This document shows positions 32,313 to 42,895 of a DNA stretch of 64,000 bases, piece by piece (position 1 is the first letter of the stretch; every line of letters begins with the position of its first letter). This stretch comes from Craspedostauros australis (Eukaryota; Bacillariophyta; Bacillariophyceae; Mastogloiales; Achnanthaceae). The position numbers and the translations under genes were made by a program. Under the pieces are notes generated by a model that saw only the letters and a list, made by a program, of their open reading frames with translations, made no database searches and was not told where the DNA came from. The DNA is taken from contig JAMXDE010000006.1 of the NCBI GenBank assembly GCA_026770025.1, forward strand, positions 2,424,001 through 2,488,000, in the 5' to 3' direction.

Positions 32313-33219
32313 GTTCTCGTCTCCTCTGCAGTCGTCGAGAGTTATTTCTCCGCCCTCGACGCGTCGCGCAGTGCAGTTCTCCTCTGGGATGATGCTGGGG
32401 CTTCCGACCAGAGCGTCTCTTGTCTCCGAGAGCGTATTCTCTGCTTCCCTCGCTGGCGACTCGTGTTGTTTTCTGCCACTTTCAATCGTTGTTGATGTTC
32501 GCAGTGCGGATGGCTGCGGAGGTCGCTGTGCAGTTTTGCTTCTCCCTTCCGTTCTTTGGGTTGTACTGCGTTCTGTTGCGCTTCGAGTAGCAGCTCGTTC
32601 GTCGTGTCGTTCTGTGTCCGTTGCGCGAAGCGGTTCTGCTTCCAAATTGACGCTGTTGTCTCGCTGCGAACACAGTCAACCAACACAACCACGGCAGCGT
32701 GAAGAACTCTCCACGATTCGCAGACAAAAACATGAAGAAACACGTTGACCCCATCGACTTCACGATGTTTCTACTTAACGGATATATGTCGCATTGACCG
32801 TTAGACCGTTACATATACCAGTGCTGACTGGGGCACACAAAATGAATAGAAGATGGATCACTTGAGTCGAACGCAACATGCTTCGATTCACATCGTCTGT
32901 CCATCATCGGTAGATCTCGGATTCATCAGCCTCTCGTTTTCGTCGTGGTGGTTGTTCTGTCTCTTCGCGCAACACGGAAGACCGCGAACAGGAAGGACGC
33001 CAACAGCACCGACAATGGAGATCGCGAACGGCAGCACCAACAGCGAAGCAACACAACCACACATCCACACATCCACGCTCACTGCATCCGACAGTCCAAA
33101 GCAATTGCAGCAGCAACGACCAGCCAGCGTTTTGAAGAACCAACCAAGCAAGCAAGCAAACAAGCGAACAACCTAAGCTATTCCACAACTCTCTACAACA
33201 CTGTAAATACCGATCCAAC

Positions 33220-33967
33220 ATGGCCACTTGCACTTGCGTCCTCCGCAGCGAGGGAACCGCCGGAGTCAGCGGCACCATCCGTCTGTCCCAGGCCTCCGAA
33301 TCGGCACCCACCGTCATCCAGGGTCAGCTGCGGGGATTGACCGCCGGACAGAAGCACGGCATCCAGATCTGCACGTACGGCGACATCACGGGATCCGGCG
33401 TCTCCTGCGGACCTATCTTCAATCCATTCGGTATGTCGATCTCATGCTTGTTTCCTCGTTACTCTGCGGGCGGCGGATGTGATGGTGGTAGTGATAGTGA
33501 TAGTGGTGGTAGACTGCAATTGTTGCCAGCAACCTTTCCAAATCCAAACCAATGTTCAACTCCATTCCATCTCACCCAATTGTCTCCTGCTTTGTTGCAA
33601 CGTCCTCCTTCATCTTTCATCCTCGTTTCCAATACTCCCAATATTCCATTCCACATATGCACGCACATGCACTCTCGCGTATACGCTCGCACAAACAGGC
33701 AAAACACACGGCGCCCCAACCGACGATCCAACCCAGCGAATGGTCGGAGACATCGGCAACGTCGAAGGCGACGAGGCCGGTGCTTGCGCCGTGCAGATCG
33801 AGGACAGCCTGGTCAAGCTCATTGGACCGCATTCCATCATCGGCAGATCGCTGGTCATTTGCGCTGGACAGGACGATGGCGGCAAGGGCGGACAGGAAAA
33901 GTCACTGGAGACAGGCAACGCAGGACCACGAGTGGCATTCGGCGTCATAGGTTTGGCGCAGTCGTAG
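33220..33967 (+). CDS. Cu/Zn superoxide dismutase-like protein lacking the metal ligands (pseudoenzyme)
   Basis: Two exons, 33220-33430 and 33699-33967 (GTATGT donor, CAG acceptor, phase 1), give 159 residues, the usual length of a cytosolic Cu/Zn SOD. The fold is unmistakable: GTAGVSGTIRLSQ, VIQGQLRGLTAG, VGDIGNVEGDEAG, HSIIGRSLVI, TGNAGPRVAFGVIGLAQ. Yet the ligands, in standard numbering, are changed: His46 to Q49, His48 to C51, the bridging His63 to I66, His80 to M85 and His120 to C125. Only His71 (H74) and Asp83 (D88) remain, with the guiding Arg143 (R148). The disulfide cysteines 57 and 146 are G60 and F151. It cannot hold the normal copper site, so dismutase activity is very unlikely. 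The frame is clean, which argues for a retained, repurposed protein. No targeting peptide is seen. Confidence 0.88.
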
Positions 33968-34652
33968 AGTAGAGCAAATGTCATACCATACTCTCGTCAT
34001 ATCGTATCATCACCGCCCATCGTGCCATGCCATGTATGGACAGCGTCGCGAGCTACATATGTATGATACTCCACAATCACTCTTGTCCCTGCGGAAATGG
34101 AGAAGTTGTGTCGTATTCTTCAATAGAGTAGAGAAGCACAGCAATGCGCCAACTTCCGTTGCGTGCGACGTTTCGAGTGAAGCTGATTGCACTCAACCGG
34201 AATTTGGGATCAGTGGTGACGATGTGTTCTCTCGGGAATTGCTCTTTGTTCAGTTAAATTTCTTCTTTGTATGATATCTCATGTTTATGATAGTCCTGCT
34301 TGCGTGAATGGTACATTGCTCTGCTTTGTGTGTCGCTTCCTGTGCCCAATAGCATGCGAACAGATCTCTGGATGACTGTGTCCAACAAATGGCATCACGC
34401 CACGCTCAACCGTCGCATTCTTGTCAACTACACCAAAGAAGCGCCGTTGTTTGCGTGTATAGGTACGTGAATGATGTGGAATCCAAACAGCCACATGCAG
34501 CCACGAAAGCTTCAATCACACGCCAATCAATGATCATGCCAACGGGCGCCATCCTGCACCAATCACCATTCGCCGCAATACTCGTAGAGTCCACGAACCC
34601 GACCTCTAGTTCAGCAGAGCACATCGCATCACGGTGTAACGCAATGAACTGC
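33968..34652. other. gap between convergent genes
   Basis: 3' flanks. GAGTAGAG-type motifs occur at the SOD-like stop codon and near 34125; a TACTCGTAGAG lies near 34578. No gene seen. Confidence 0.5.
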
Positions 34653-36218
34653 TTAGAGCACCTTCGTGACGATACCGGTGCCGACAGTGAGGCCACCCTC
34701 ACGCATGTTGAAACGAAGTCCTGCCTCCAACGCGATTGGTGTGATGAGGTCGACGACGATGGAAGTGTTGTCTCCTGGCATGACCATCTCCGTGTCGCCG
34801 ATGAGATCCAACGCTCCTGTCACATCTGATGTTCGGAAGAAGAACTGCGGTCGGTAGTTGTTCATGAATGGCTTGTGACGTCCACCCTCCTCCTTCGTCA
34901 GGGCGTAGATCTCGGCCTCGAACTTGGTTCCCTGCGTGACGGATCCTGGCTGGCACAGCACCTGTCCACGTCGCACATCCTCACGCTTCAAACCACGCAG
35001 CAGCGCGCCGATGTTGTCTCCAGCCATACCCTTGTCAAGAAGTTTGCGGAACATTTCCACTCCGGTGCAGGTGGTCTTGTTGTCCATCTTCATACCAACG
35101 ATGTCGAGATCGTCTCCGACATTGACCTCTCCCTGCTCGACACGTCCAGTGACGACGGTACCACGTCCGGCGATCGAGAATGTGTCCTCGATCGGCATGA
35201 GGAATGGCTTGTCCAACACACGCTCTGGCTCTGGGATGTTCGCGTCGACGGATGCCATCAGCGACAGGATGGCCTCCTTTCCGATTTCGTCATCACGTCC
35301 CTCGGCGGCGGCCAGGGCACTTCCGCGGATAATCTCGATGTCATCACCTGGGTAGTCGTACTGGTCCAGCAACTCGCGGATCTCCATCTCGACCAACTCC
35401 AACAGCTCCTCATCATCAACCAGGTCACACTTGTTGAGGAAGACGACCAAGTTGGGGATGCCGACCTGCTTGGCGAGCAGGATGTGCTCGCGGGTCTGTG
35501 GCATGGGACCGTCGGTGGCGGCGACGACCAAAATACCTCCGTCCATCTGCGCGGCTCCGGTGATCATATTCTTGACGTAATCGGCGTGACCCGGGCTGCG
35601 AGCATCAGCGAGTGTTGTGTTCAGTTGGGATGCATTGAACAGAGAGATGGGTTGGCACAACAAGAGGGAAGAGACAGCGAAAGCTTGGGTGAGATGGAGA
35701 AATTATCCTGGAGTGGTAGAGCAGCATTGGCAATAGAATGGAACGCTGGTGTCCAATGAGGCAGCACTCATGCCCGCATTTGTAATCCGACTCGCAACAT
35801 GCGATGTAATTGATGATTGCACAATCATGCACAAAAGATACACAAGCACATCAGCACACATGAACTCATGCACTCACCAATCGATGTGACCGTAGTGACG
35901 GGTCGCCGTCTGGTACTCAATGTGGGACGTGTTGATGGTGATCTTGCGGGCCTTCTCCTCTGGAGCACGGTCGATATCTTCGTACGTCATGGCATCGGAC
36001 CATCCCTTCTCACTGAGGACCTTGGTGATGGCCTGCGTCAGCGTGGTCTTTCCGTGATCGACATGACCGATGGTTCCAATGTTGACGTGCGGCTTGCTGC
36101 GGTCGAAGTTGGTGGAGAAGGCCCTTGCGAAGGTCAGCACGGTCTGGCGGCTTGTCGCCTGGCGCTTCAGGGCATTGCCCAGGCTGCTGGCAGTGGTTGC
36201 GGCGAATCGGGACAACAT
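34653..36218 (-). CDS. tufM: elongation factor Tu, mitochondrial
   Basis: Two exons on the minus strand: 36218-35878 and 35595-34653, joined by a 282-nt phase-2 intron with a GTGAGT donor, giving 427 residues. The factor delivers aminoacyl-tRNA to mitochondrial ribosomes using GTP. The G1 loop is [10 protein letters not shown]2 (the T in [13 protein letters not shown]); G3 D-C-P-G-H, whose Cys codon spans the intron; and G4 NKCD. Domains 2 and 3 are complete to the normal C-terminus ([16 protein letters not shown]). The N-terminus [20 protein letters not shown]... ARAFST is Arg/Ser-rich without acids, a mitochondrial presequence. Being nuclear with such a presequence, it is not the plastid tufA. 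Confidence 0.96.
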
Positions 36219-36943
36219 GCTTCAATTCAGTTCACTTCAGTTCAATTCGATGCAGTGCAATATAATTTAATCGGCGCCTTGCAGCAGTGTATGTATGGTA
36301 TGGCACGAGTACGTTTGTGTACTGTGATGGCTTCAGTTGCTGCGATACCTCTCTCTCTGTTGGATGATTGATGGCGACAGATGCGCGCGTCAGGCAGCAC
36401 CATGTTTCACACAAAAAGATGCGGCTGGTGATGTGTCCGTTTCGATCTTTGGTCTCCTTCCTTGTTTTCTCGGGTTTGTCGTTGTCGGGTGACAGACAGA
36501 CCCTTTTCTTCTGAGTCATCCGAATCGAACCCTTTCTCTCTTCGTTTTCTTCCCCCGAGACCATAGCATTCAAACGAAGCTAGATAATGCGATTGCTGTG
36601 AAAACGACCATTCTGTCCACAGCAACCCACGTTTGTGCAGCGCCACGTTCGTCTGAACATGCGTGGATCGGTGAATCCTTGTACTCTCACACCTGCACAA
36701 GCGCACTTGCGATGTATGTCGACATACGGGTACGAGTACAAGCGTCCGGAGAATCCGGAACATGTTGCAATACCACAAGGATTTTCCGTCTTGTGGTTTC
36801 GGCCACTTCTGTTTTCTCTCTGCAATCGCCTCCGTGATGGGGAACGCTTTTCGGCGTTTCCATCTCACTTTTTCGTGTCTGTTTCTCCACCGAAAGCCAA
36901 AATGATGCCTGCAAAATCCATCCGAGACATCCAATGCCAAAGA

Positions 36944-36972
36944 ATGCCATGCCATGCCATGCCATGCCATGC
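36944..36972. repeat. (TGCCA)n pentamer repeat
   Basis: Five to six uninterrupted copies of TGCCA. Confidence 0.95.
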
Positions 36973-37194
36973 AACGTATGACAGCTGCCCAAACGCCATC
37001 ACCTTAAGTCAACAAAGTGCTTTAATCTTTGTCATCTTCCCGATCCGGGCTTGTTCACATGCTTGATGTTGATGCCCCTCGTTGAACATTCGGAGAAAGG
37101 TAGGAGAACCTTGGAGCGAGGAAGGTCACAACGTTCGATTCATGCGCAACTATGAGCACTCTAACATCTCACTTTACTCCGCCATACTATTCTG

Positions 37195-37219
37195 TCTCTC
37201 TCTCTCTCTCTCTCTCTGG
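37195..37219. repeat. (TC)12 microsatellite
   Basis: Uninterrupted dinucleotide tract about 490 bp upstream of the start at 37709. Confidence 0.95.
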
Positions 37220-37708
37220 AGTAGAACACACACGTGGATGCATCCACTGCGTCAGACGATTGTGACAACTGCGTATGTACCATGGAACACACCATCTACT
37301 CTACTCTATCCAAAAGACGCTTCTTTCCATGTGTTCTGTGGAACAAGATGCGGAACAACGGTGGCGTGATCGCCACGTTTGCTTGCACTGGACTTCGCAA
37401 CTGTGCATCAGCATGTCATGCGTGCCATACATACCATAGGTCCGAATACCGTGCGAGTACTCCAACGAATGGCCGCATGAAATACGGAGTGGTTGGGCCA
37501 AGCTCCACATCTTGCTCACAATTTCCAAACCAGCACAATCAGCCCAGCCCAGTTTCCACAATCAACTGCAACATCCACGGCAATACACCACAAGAATCGT
37601 CCACAGTACTTTACAGCACCAACAGTAATCACCCACCCACCAACTCTCTCTCAAACACAAACAGCACAACACAAACAACCACGACACCATCCAATCCAGC
37701 AAATCAAG

Positions 37709-38383
37709 ATGACCGACCACATTGCAGTATTCTCCAACCAAATCCACGAAGTCCCAGAGACTCCGATCGACTGCATCCAGATGGATGATATCATCCCGGG
37801 ACAGATTCAGGCAGCCCTATCTTCCACCTGCCAGCTCCCGCACAGCGTCCTCAGATATTACAGCCACCACAACGTCCCAAGCCCGGGAAAGTTGCCATCT
37901 ATCAATATCTGGGAACAGCAACCACCACGTGTGGATGAAAACCAGCTGGCAAGACCGTCGCACATCGCCGCGCGTTCCGACGAGCGACTTCGGTTGTCGT
38001 CTTCCAACCTCGCTGCAGCCATCCATCAACCGTTCGCGAACGCAGACCTTGCTCCACAGAACAACGCGACATTCTTTAGCAGCAGCCAACGCCAAGCTCC
38101 AGAAAAGGCGGCTGCTCCCAGACTGCGCAGCGTCGGCAAGCAGCTATCCAAGATCAAGCAGATCCAACAGCTCAAGTCCCGACCGCAATCCAAGTCCAAG
38201 CCAACGGCCAAGAAGACGGCTGGCAAGACCAGACCGGTAGAGCTCAGCGGCATGACACGCCGGGTGAAGGGCCCAGCCGCATCGCTTCAAGTGAAGACCA
38301 ACGGACCAGTTCGAAGAGTGGGCGTGGGATCTCTTCTGCGATTGCGGAGAAAGGTGTGCAAGCCAAAGATGGTCAGAGCATGA
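37709..38383 (+). CDS. unknown basic protein
   Basis: The ATG at 37709 (AAGATGACC context) follows a C/A-rich leader and gives 224 residues; the frame is open further upstream but reads like untranslated leader (Thr, Pro, Gln, His). The N-terminal 60 residues are moderately acidic (PETPIDCIQMDDIIPGQIQ), and from residue about 140 the chain becomes strongly basic (KQLSKIKQIQQLKSRPQSKSKPTAKKTAGK and VRRVGVGSLLRLRRKVCKPK; shown in part). No domain is recognised. The acidic-to-basic layout and Lys/Arg clusters would suit a nuclear or nucleic-acid binding protein, but that is a guess. Supported as a gene by its long open frame and leader, not by homology. Confidence 0.6.
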   Translation: MTDHIAVFSNQIHEVPETPIDCIQMDDIIPGQIQAALSSTCQLPHSVLRYYSHHNVPSPGKLPSINIWEQQPPRVDENQLARPSHIAARSDERLRLSSSNLAAAIHQPFANADLAPQNNATFFSSSQRQAPEKAAAPRLRSVGKQLSKIKQIQQLKSRPQSKSKPTAKKTAGKTRPVELSGMTRRVKGPAASLQVKTNGPVRRVGVGSLLRLRRKVCKPKMVRA

Positions 38384-38704
38384 GCATCACAATGGGCACA
38401 CAAATAGCTACATACAAGTAAACACAGACACAAATACAAACACAATCATTGCCGTTTTCGGGGTACTTACACAACACGGCCGTGCTTGAAGATGGTAGAG
38501 TAGAGTAGAGTACAGTACAAGTTGGTGCACCATTATGTGTACATTTCGACGACTTGACTTTGCTTCATGTGGTGATCCATTTCACCGCTTCGTATCACGG
38601 ACAGTAGCGAGGATCGAATTGCACATCCTGGTTGGACGCATCCCATACGCATGTTAGCATTCCGCGCAGAGCTAAAACGAAAAGCTAATCTACGCACGCC
38701 GTGA
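38384..38704. other. short gap between convergent genes with GAGTAGAGTAG motif
   Basis: 3' flanks. A perfect GAGTAGAGTAG lies at 38498-38508 within a longer GTAGAG run. Confidence 0.5.
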
Positions 38705-40462
38705 TCATCGCAGCACCTCGTTGAGTTCGACCATCGCGCCTTCTGCCGCCCGTCGACACATCTGGTTGTACTCGCAGAGCATGGAAAGAGCAGTCGATGC
38801 ACTGACCTCATGCCGTGGTTGCCCGCGGCTGGAAACAGCCTTCGGTTCATTCTGCCGAATGGTACCGTACTTGGTGGCCACCAAACGCACCAGATGACTT
38901 CGCAACTCCAAGGCAACTTCGCGTTCGTATCGCCGGTGCAGTTCAAGCACTGTACCTTCGTTCTCCAACGTATCAATCCCTTTCAACGCCAAGAGGAAGC
39001 GTTCGCTATCTCTGGGAGCACCGCCGCTGCCGCTGCCGTCGCCGCTGCTGTTGTTCCGTAACAGAATATTGTAAAGCATGGCATGCCACACAGCATCTGG
39101 GATGCGGGACCCTCTGGATGCATCCGTGTACAAAACCAGCTCATCTTGCGGAAAGACATCGCCAAGTTGAAGCTCCGCCGCATGCGTGGCGACCTGTGCT
39201 GCCGTCCCGTTGTCAATGATGATATCTGCGGGTATGGCCTGGCAAGATTGGTCCACAAACCCGAAGGTAACGAGGAATCTGCCAGGGTGGTGCGTCAAGC
39301 CATAGGATAAGTAGAGCGCGTCGCCAGACGCCAAGTCTTTCGAGGCTTCAACTTGGATCGACGAAGAGCGGGCTTGTATCACGTGGTCCGCGTTCCTCGG
39401 TTCACCGCCTTCGCTGCTCCCGAGGTTGTGAACGCTGTTTGGATTGATATTGACTCCATTTAAGCCGCCACTGGCGGAATCTGCAGGAGCGACCATGCGC
39501 ACGATGACGTTGGGCTGCGCGGAGTTGTGATTGAACATATCACCGACCGGAACAATCATGGCATGCTGAGCACATGGCGTGCGCCAGCTCCGACTCCATA
39601 CCATGGAATACGCCCATTTGATCGCCATGCGCAGGGCATGGATCTGAATCTTGGGATCTATTGGTGGATGTGCAGATTCTGGAGTGTCCGTGGTGAAGCG
39701 CTGCACCAGAGCGGAGGCGAACCTTTCGTTTTGCCGGAACACGTCGAGCATAACATCCACGCATGCCTCGAATTGGAGCTGGTGTTGCTCCACGTACTGC
39801 GGCGCCAGTCTCCTGACCACTCGCTGCGCTTGTTCGCATTCATAGTACAGGGGAGTGTCCAGTGTCTCTGGCAGACACTGCATCCAACCATACCACCTGC
39901 TGGATGGACCACGAGAACATTCCTTGAGAAGCTTCCAGGCCAGAAGAAACTCCGGACGGCACTGATTGAGCAATGCAGGCGGCATGCGCTGTTCCATCGA
40001 CTGCAGGAGAGGATCCAGGTCAGAACGAGGCGTTGATTCCAGGATGGCGCTGGAGGAGAGGATCGCGTGTGATGGCACCGTCAACAGCGTCGTTCCCTTC
40101 GCCTTGTCCTTCGTTAGCCGCACTCCCCAATCACGGGCATTGTGCTGAATCAACTGAACGCCATCTCCCAATTCAATACCCACTTCGTTCGCAAACTGAA
40201 GCAGCTGATCGTCTATGCCCTCCCTCGACATGCACGTCAGCGCCGTCAATTCACAACCATCGTTGCCGTCGGCTCTTCGATGATGCGGCCGCAATGAAAT
40301 GGTTGCCGGAGATGCTGCTGTTTGTGTGCGTGAAAGGCTCTTGAAGATGTTGGCGTGAAGCCCAACGCAGGGCGCCGCCAAGATGCACACTCCGAGTATG
40401 CTGATGGTCGCTGTCCGTGCCAGTGTGCAGACAGTACTGCGCCCCATCTTGACATCGTTCAT
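38705..40462 (-). CDS. SET-domain protein methyltransferase, Rubisco LSMT/SETD3-like, probably plastid
   Basis: From the ATG at 40462 the protein has 585 residues; a second ATG at 40447 is five codons in. The longer frame upstream relies on a TTG. The start STVCTLARTATISILGVCIL followed by CVGLHANIF reads as a signal peptide with a plastid-type junction. A split SET domain follows: RDWGVRLTKDKAKGTTLLTVP near the front, VPVGDMFNHNSAQPNV near residue 310 (the NH-S motif, here NHN-S) and SGDALYLSYG, with Tyr as the catalytic-site residue. A C-terminal helical region resembles the Rubisco LSMT substrate-binding domain. Such enzymes use SAM to methylate lysine or histidine in plastid or cytosolic proteins; the substrate here is unknown. 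An insert of Ser/Gly/Asn lies between NHN and SYG. Confidence 0.85.
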   Translation of the reverse strand: MNDVKMGRSTVCTLARTATISILGVCILAAPCVGLHANIFKSLSRTQTAASPATISLRPHHRRADGNDGCELTALTCMSREGIDDQLLQFANEVGIELGDGVQLIQHNARDWGVRLTKDKAKGTTLLTVPSHAILSSSAILESTPRSDLDPLLQSMEQRMPPALLNQCRPEFLLAWKLLKECSRGPSSRWYGWMQCLPETLDTPLYYECEQAQRVVRRLAPQYVEQHQLQFEACVDVMLDVFRQNERFASALVQRFTTDTPESAHPPIDPKIQIHALRMAIKWAYSMVWSRSWRTPCAQHAMIVPVGDMFNHNSAQPNVIVRMVAPADSASGGLNGVNINPNSVHNLGSSEGGEPRNADHVIQARSSSIQVEASKDLASGDALYLSYGLTHHPGRFLVTFGFVDQSCQAIPADIIIDNGTAAQVATHAAELQLGDVFPQDELVLYTDASRGSRIPDAVWHAMLYNILLRNNSSGDGSGSGGAPRDSERFLLALKGIDTLENEGTVLELHRRYEREVALELRSHLVRLVATKYGTIRQNEPKAVSSRGQPRHEVSASTALSMLCEYNQMCRRAAEGAMVELNEVLR

Positions 40463-40904
40463 GGTGGCTGACAAGAGCGCATCGACATCATGTTCCAGGA
40501 ACTGCCGCCTGGTCTGTGACAACGAGCGCGCCAACGAAGATTTGTGCACGATGTGTTGGATGGAAGCCTGCGAGCACCAGCCGACTGCGTGGACCCAAAA
40601 TCCGTGGATCAAATCTCGGACAAACTTGGTCGACAGGTGGCGCGATCCGTCTCTTCTCTCCTCTTCTCCTGTTGGCTGAGAAAGCAAGAGAAGCGCAAGA
40701 CCGCTTTCGTCAACTAATCATTTCATCACCACAATCATTGACAGCAGCATCGATTGCACCCAAGTCGCAAGCAAATGAGCGGCACAGTCTCAAGCACAGT
40801 TGACTTCGTTCCTCAACGATCATCTTGGAAAGAGCCACGGAGTCATATAACAGTCGCAAACGCAGCCATCGCCGCTCGGGTGACGCGCACGATTCGACAG
40901 CAGC
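40463..40904. other. bidirectional promoter gap
   Basis: Only about 440 bp separates the starts of the SET gene (minus) and the first glycosyltransferase gene (plus). Confidence 0.5.
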
Positions 40905-42155
40905 ATGGCGATCATCCGACGGCCGGATGGCAAGAAGCGTAGATCGGCGTTGAGCCAATGCGTCGCATCGTTCGCGCGTTCTCGCAACTGCTTCATGGTC
41001 GGCATGATGGCGATCGTGGTATCCTTCGCCTTGTTCGGAAAGGATCTGTTCGTGCAGCCGACATTTGTGTTGAGCGATGACGCAGCAGCTGTGCGAGCAG
41101 AATACTCGTACGCAGAACATCCAATGCAACCGGCCCCGATTGATACAGCTCGCCCTGAAGGAGATAGCGTTCAATCTTCGCAAGTTGGAAGCGCCGCACC
41201 GAAATCCATTCCAACCAACGAGGATGGCAAGGTGGTTGTGTACTTCTCTCCAGGCCGCGGCGACAGATCCGGTGCCACCATTCAGGACATTCTGCTGTGC
41301 CATGCATTCGTCTTTCGACGTGGCGACGGCGTGTACGCTGGGATCTGCCCCACGGGAGCGCCGGGGTGGGAAAGGAACAAGCACAAGCATGCGGAGCTGC
41401 TGCAGGCCATCGGATTGGACCGCATCGTGTCCGTGACATGCCCACGCGACATCAAAGAGAACAGGACCCACATCCATTCCCTCGATGACGTGCCACTCGC
41501 GATGCCGTTGCAGCCGAAGCTTCTCAAGACGGAGATGTACAAATCGGACGATACCCGAATGTGGACGCCGCAGTACATGAAGTACATCCAATCGCAGATC
41601 CGATATGCGCGTCCTCAGCAATTCGGCGATGAGGCCAGCGGTCCGCTCGTGGCCGTGCACATTCGACGTGGTGATATCGTCCCATGCCGACCCAAAACGC
41701 GGGGGTACGATCGGTATCTGCCCAACTCGCACTACCTGCGATTGATTCAGGAGTACCTGCCGAGCTTGAATGATCAGAAAGGTGCGCAACAGCAACCACG
41801 AGTGGTCGTGTTCTCTGAATCCCAATCCTTTGAGAACTTCACAGATTTCACAGACCGAGGATACGAGGTCGTGCTGGATGGAGACATCGGTTTGGTGTGG
41901 CAGACGATGGTCGTTGCCGATCTACTCATCATGAGCCGCAGCAGCTTCTCCCTCGTTCCGGGGTTGCTCTCCAGAGCGAAGACCGTGGTGTTCACTCCGA
42001 TGTGGCACCAGCCATTGGCCAGCTGGGAGGTGGTGCCTCCACATCTGATGGACCAAAGCATGGCGGAGCTGAAGCGCATGCAGGATACGAAATGCCTGCC
42101 AGGATCGCTCAAAGTCAAGAAGAAGGGAGGGGCGAAACGAACCAAGCAGACCTAG
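40905..42155 (+). CDS. fucosyltransferase-like glycosyltransferase, tandem copy 1
   Basis: A 416-residue intronless type II membrane protein: a short basic tail, an anchor near residues 29-50 (FMVGMMAIVVSFALFG), a variable stem, then a luminal catalytic domain. VAVHIRRGD at 249-257 is the HxRR(G)D motif shared by GDP-fucose enzymes of the GT11/GT23/O-fucosyltransferase superfamily, where the arginines bind the nucleotide sugar. RYLPNSHYLRLIQEYL, VVVFSESQSFENF and WQTMVVADLLIMSRSSFS follow; the last resembles the GT11 NSSFSWW segment. It probably works in the Golgi on glycans. The donor and the acceptor are inferred only. It is the first of three same-strand paralogues spaced 700-740 bp apart, and the only one with the GD intact. 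Confidence 0.8.
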   Translation: MAIIRRPDGKKRRSALSQCVASFARSRNCFMVGMMAIVVSFALFGKDLFVQPTFVLSDDAAAVRAEYSYAEHPMQPAPIDTARPEGDSVQSSQVGSAAPKSIPTNEDGKVVVYFSPGRGDRSGATIQDILLCHAFVFRRGDGVYAGICPTGAPGWERNKHKHAELLQAIGLDRIVSVTCPRDIKENRTHIHSLDDVPLAMPLQPKLLKTEMYKSDDTRMWTPQYMKYIQSQIRYARPQQFGDEASGPLVAVHIRRGDIVPCRPKTRGYDRYLPNSHYLRLIQEYLPSLNDQKGAQQQPRVVVFSESQSFENFTDFTDRGYEVVLDGDIGLVWQTMVVADLLIMSRSSFSLVPGLLSRAKTVVFTPMWHQPLASWEVVPPHLMDQSMAELKRMQDTKCLPGSLKVKKKGGAKRTKQT

Positions 42156-42223
42156 GAACATTGACGATCCACAATACGAGTCCCAGTGCTGCCTGCCATC
42201 TTTGGTATGAGCACAATCCTGAA

Positions 42224-42275
42224 CATGGGCATGGGCATGGGTATGGATATGGATATGGATATGGATATGGATATG
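42224..42275. repeat. (GGATAT)/(GGGCAT) hexamer array
   Basis: About eight head-to-tail hexamers, drifting from GGGCAT to GGATAT, 70 bp after the copy 1 stop. Confidence 0.95.
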
Positions 42276-42659
42276 CACCCCCAGGTCCTTTGCGAGTGCG
42301 AGTATGGTGAGTGAGATGGCGCAACGAAGTTGGGTGTATGTTTGCAGTCCAAGGTGCACACCATGAAAACGAAAGAATCAATCACGATCGTGACTGGAAC
42401 TGAGAAATGCGGAGAATGACTTTTGGGCACGGACAAACCGCCATTCAGCGGCGGAGAGGTCGATGTGTCCGTCCAAACACACCCAAAGAACAGCACCGAA
42501 ATTTGAGACACCTCTCCCTCATCGCCATCAACGCCTCACAGCACCACAGCTCCATCCGTCCTACGGATACAAGTACCTCGCACCATAGTCGTACCATACG
42601 GACTCTGTTGCCGAAGTGGTGCAGTGCGTCGTTGGCTGACAGCACGAACATCCGCCAAA

Positions 42660-42681
42660 GAGAGAGAGAGAGAGAGAGAGG
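42660..42681. repeat. (AG)n microsatellite
   Basis: Pure AG tract about 215 bp upstream of copy 2. Confidence 0.95.
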
Positions 42682-42895
42682 CAAAAGCAAAGACAATTGA
42701 CAAGGACCTCCATCAGCTTGTCCGCTGCAGTCAAACACACGCCAACAATCAGCCCTTCCAAAGACAGATCACGGTCGCTTGTGTGAGGCTATAGACACAC
42801 ATCCTATTCTCCATACTTGCCATACTTGCTCACACACGTGTACAGACAAAGGAGCAGACACACTGATGCACAACGACCGTACTGCTGTTGGCAAG

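Larger units (their letters stand above)
31715..33219. other. 1.5-kb gap between divergent genes, two tandem repeats
   Basis: Probably promoters for the DUF6824 gene and the SOD-like gene. It contains a 37-bp repeat at 31907-32010 and a 12-bp repeat at 32271-32312. Small frames have no domains. Confidence 0.5.
36219..37708. other. 1.5-kb gap between divergent genes
   Basis: Holds the promoters of EF-Tu and the unknown gene at 37709. It contains a CATGC pentamer repeat (36944-36972), a long TC tract (37195-37219), a GTACGAGTAC palindrome near 36728 and CTACTCTACTC at 37296-37306. Confidence 0.5.
42156..42895. other. gap between glycosyltransferase copies 1 and 2
   Basis: Contains the hexamer repeat at 42224-42275 and an AG tract at 42660-42681. 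No gene seen. Confidence 0.5.

Noticed and set aside
34875-35759. 294-residue plus-strand open frame
   Set aside because: Antisense of EF-Tu exon 2, extending into its intron.
42224-42275. Telomere-like or CRISPR-like array
   Set aside because: The hexamers GGATAT/GGGCAT are a simple microsatellite without spacers, inside a gene array; not telomeric TTAGGG.
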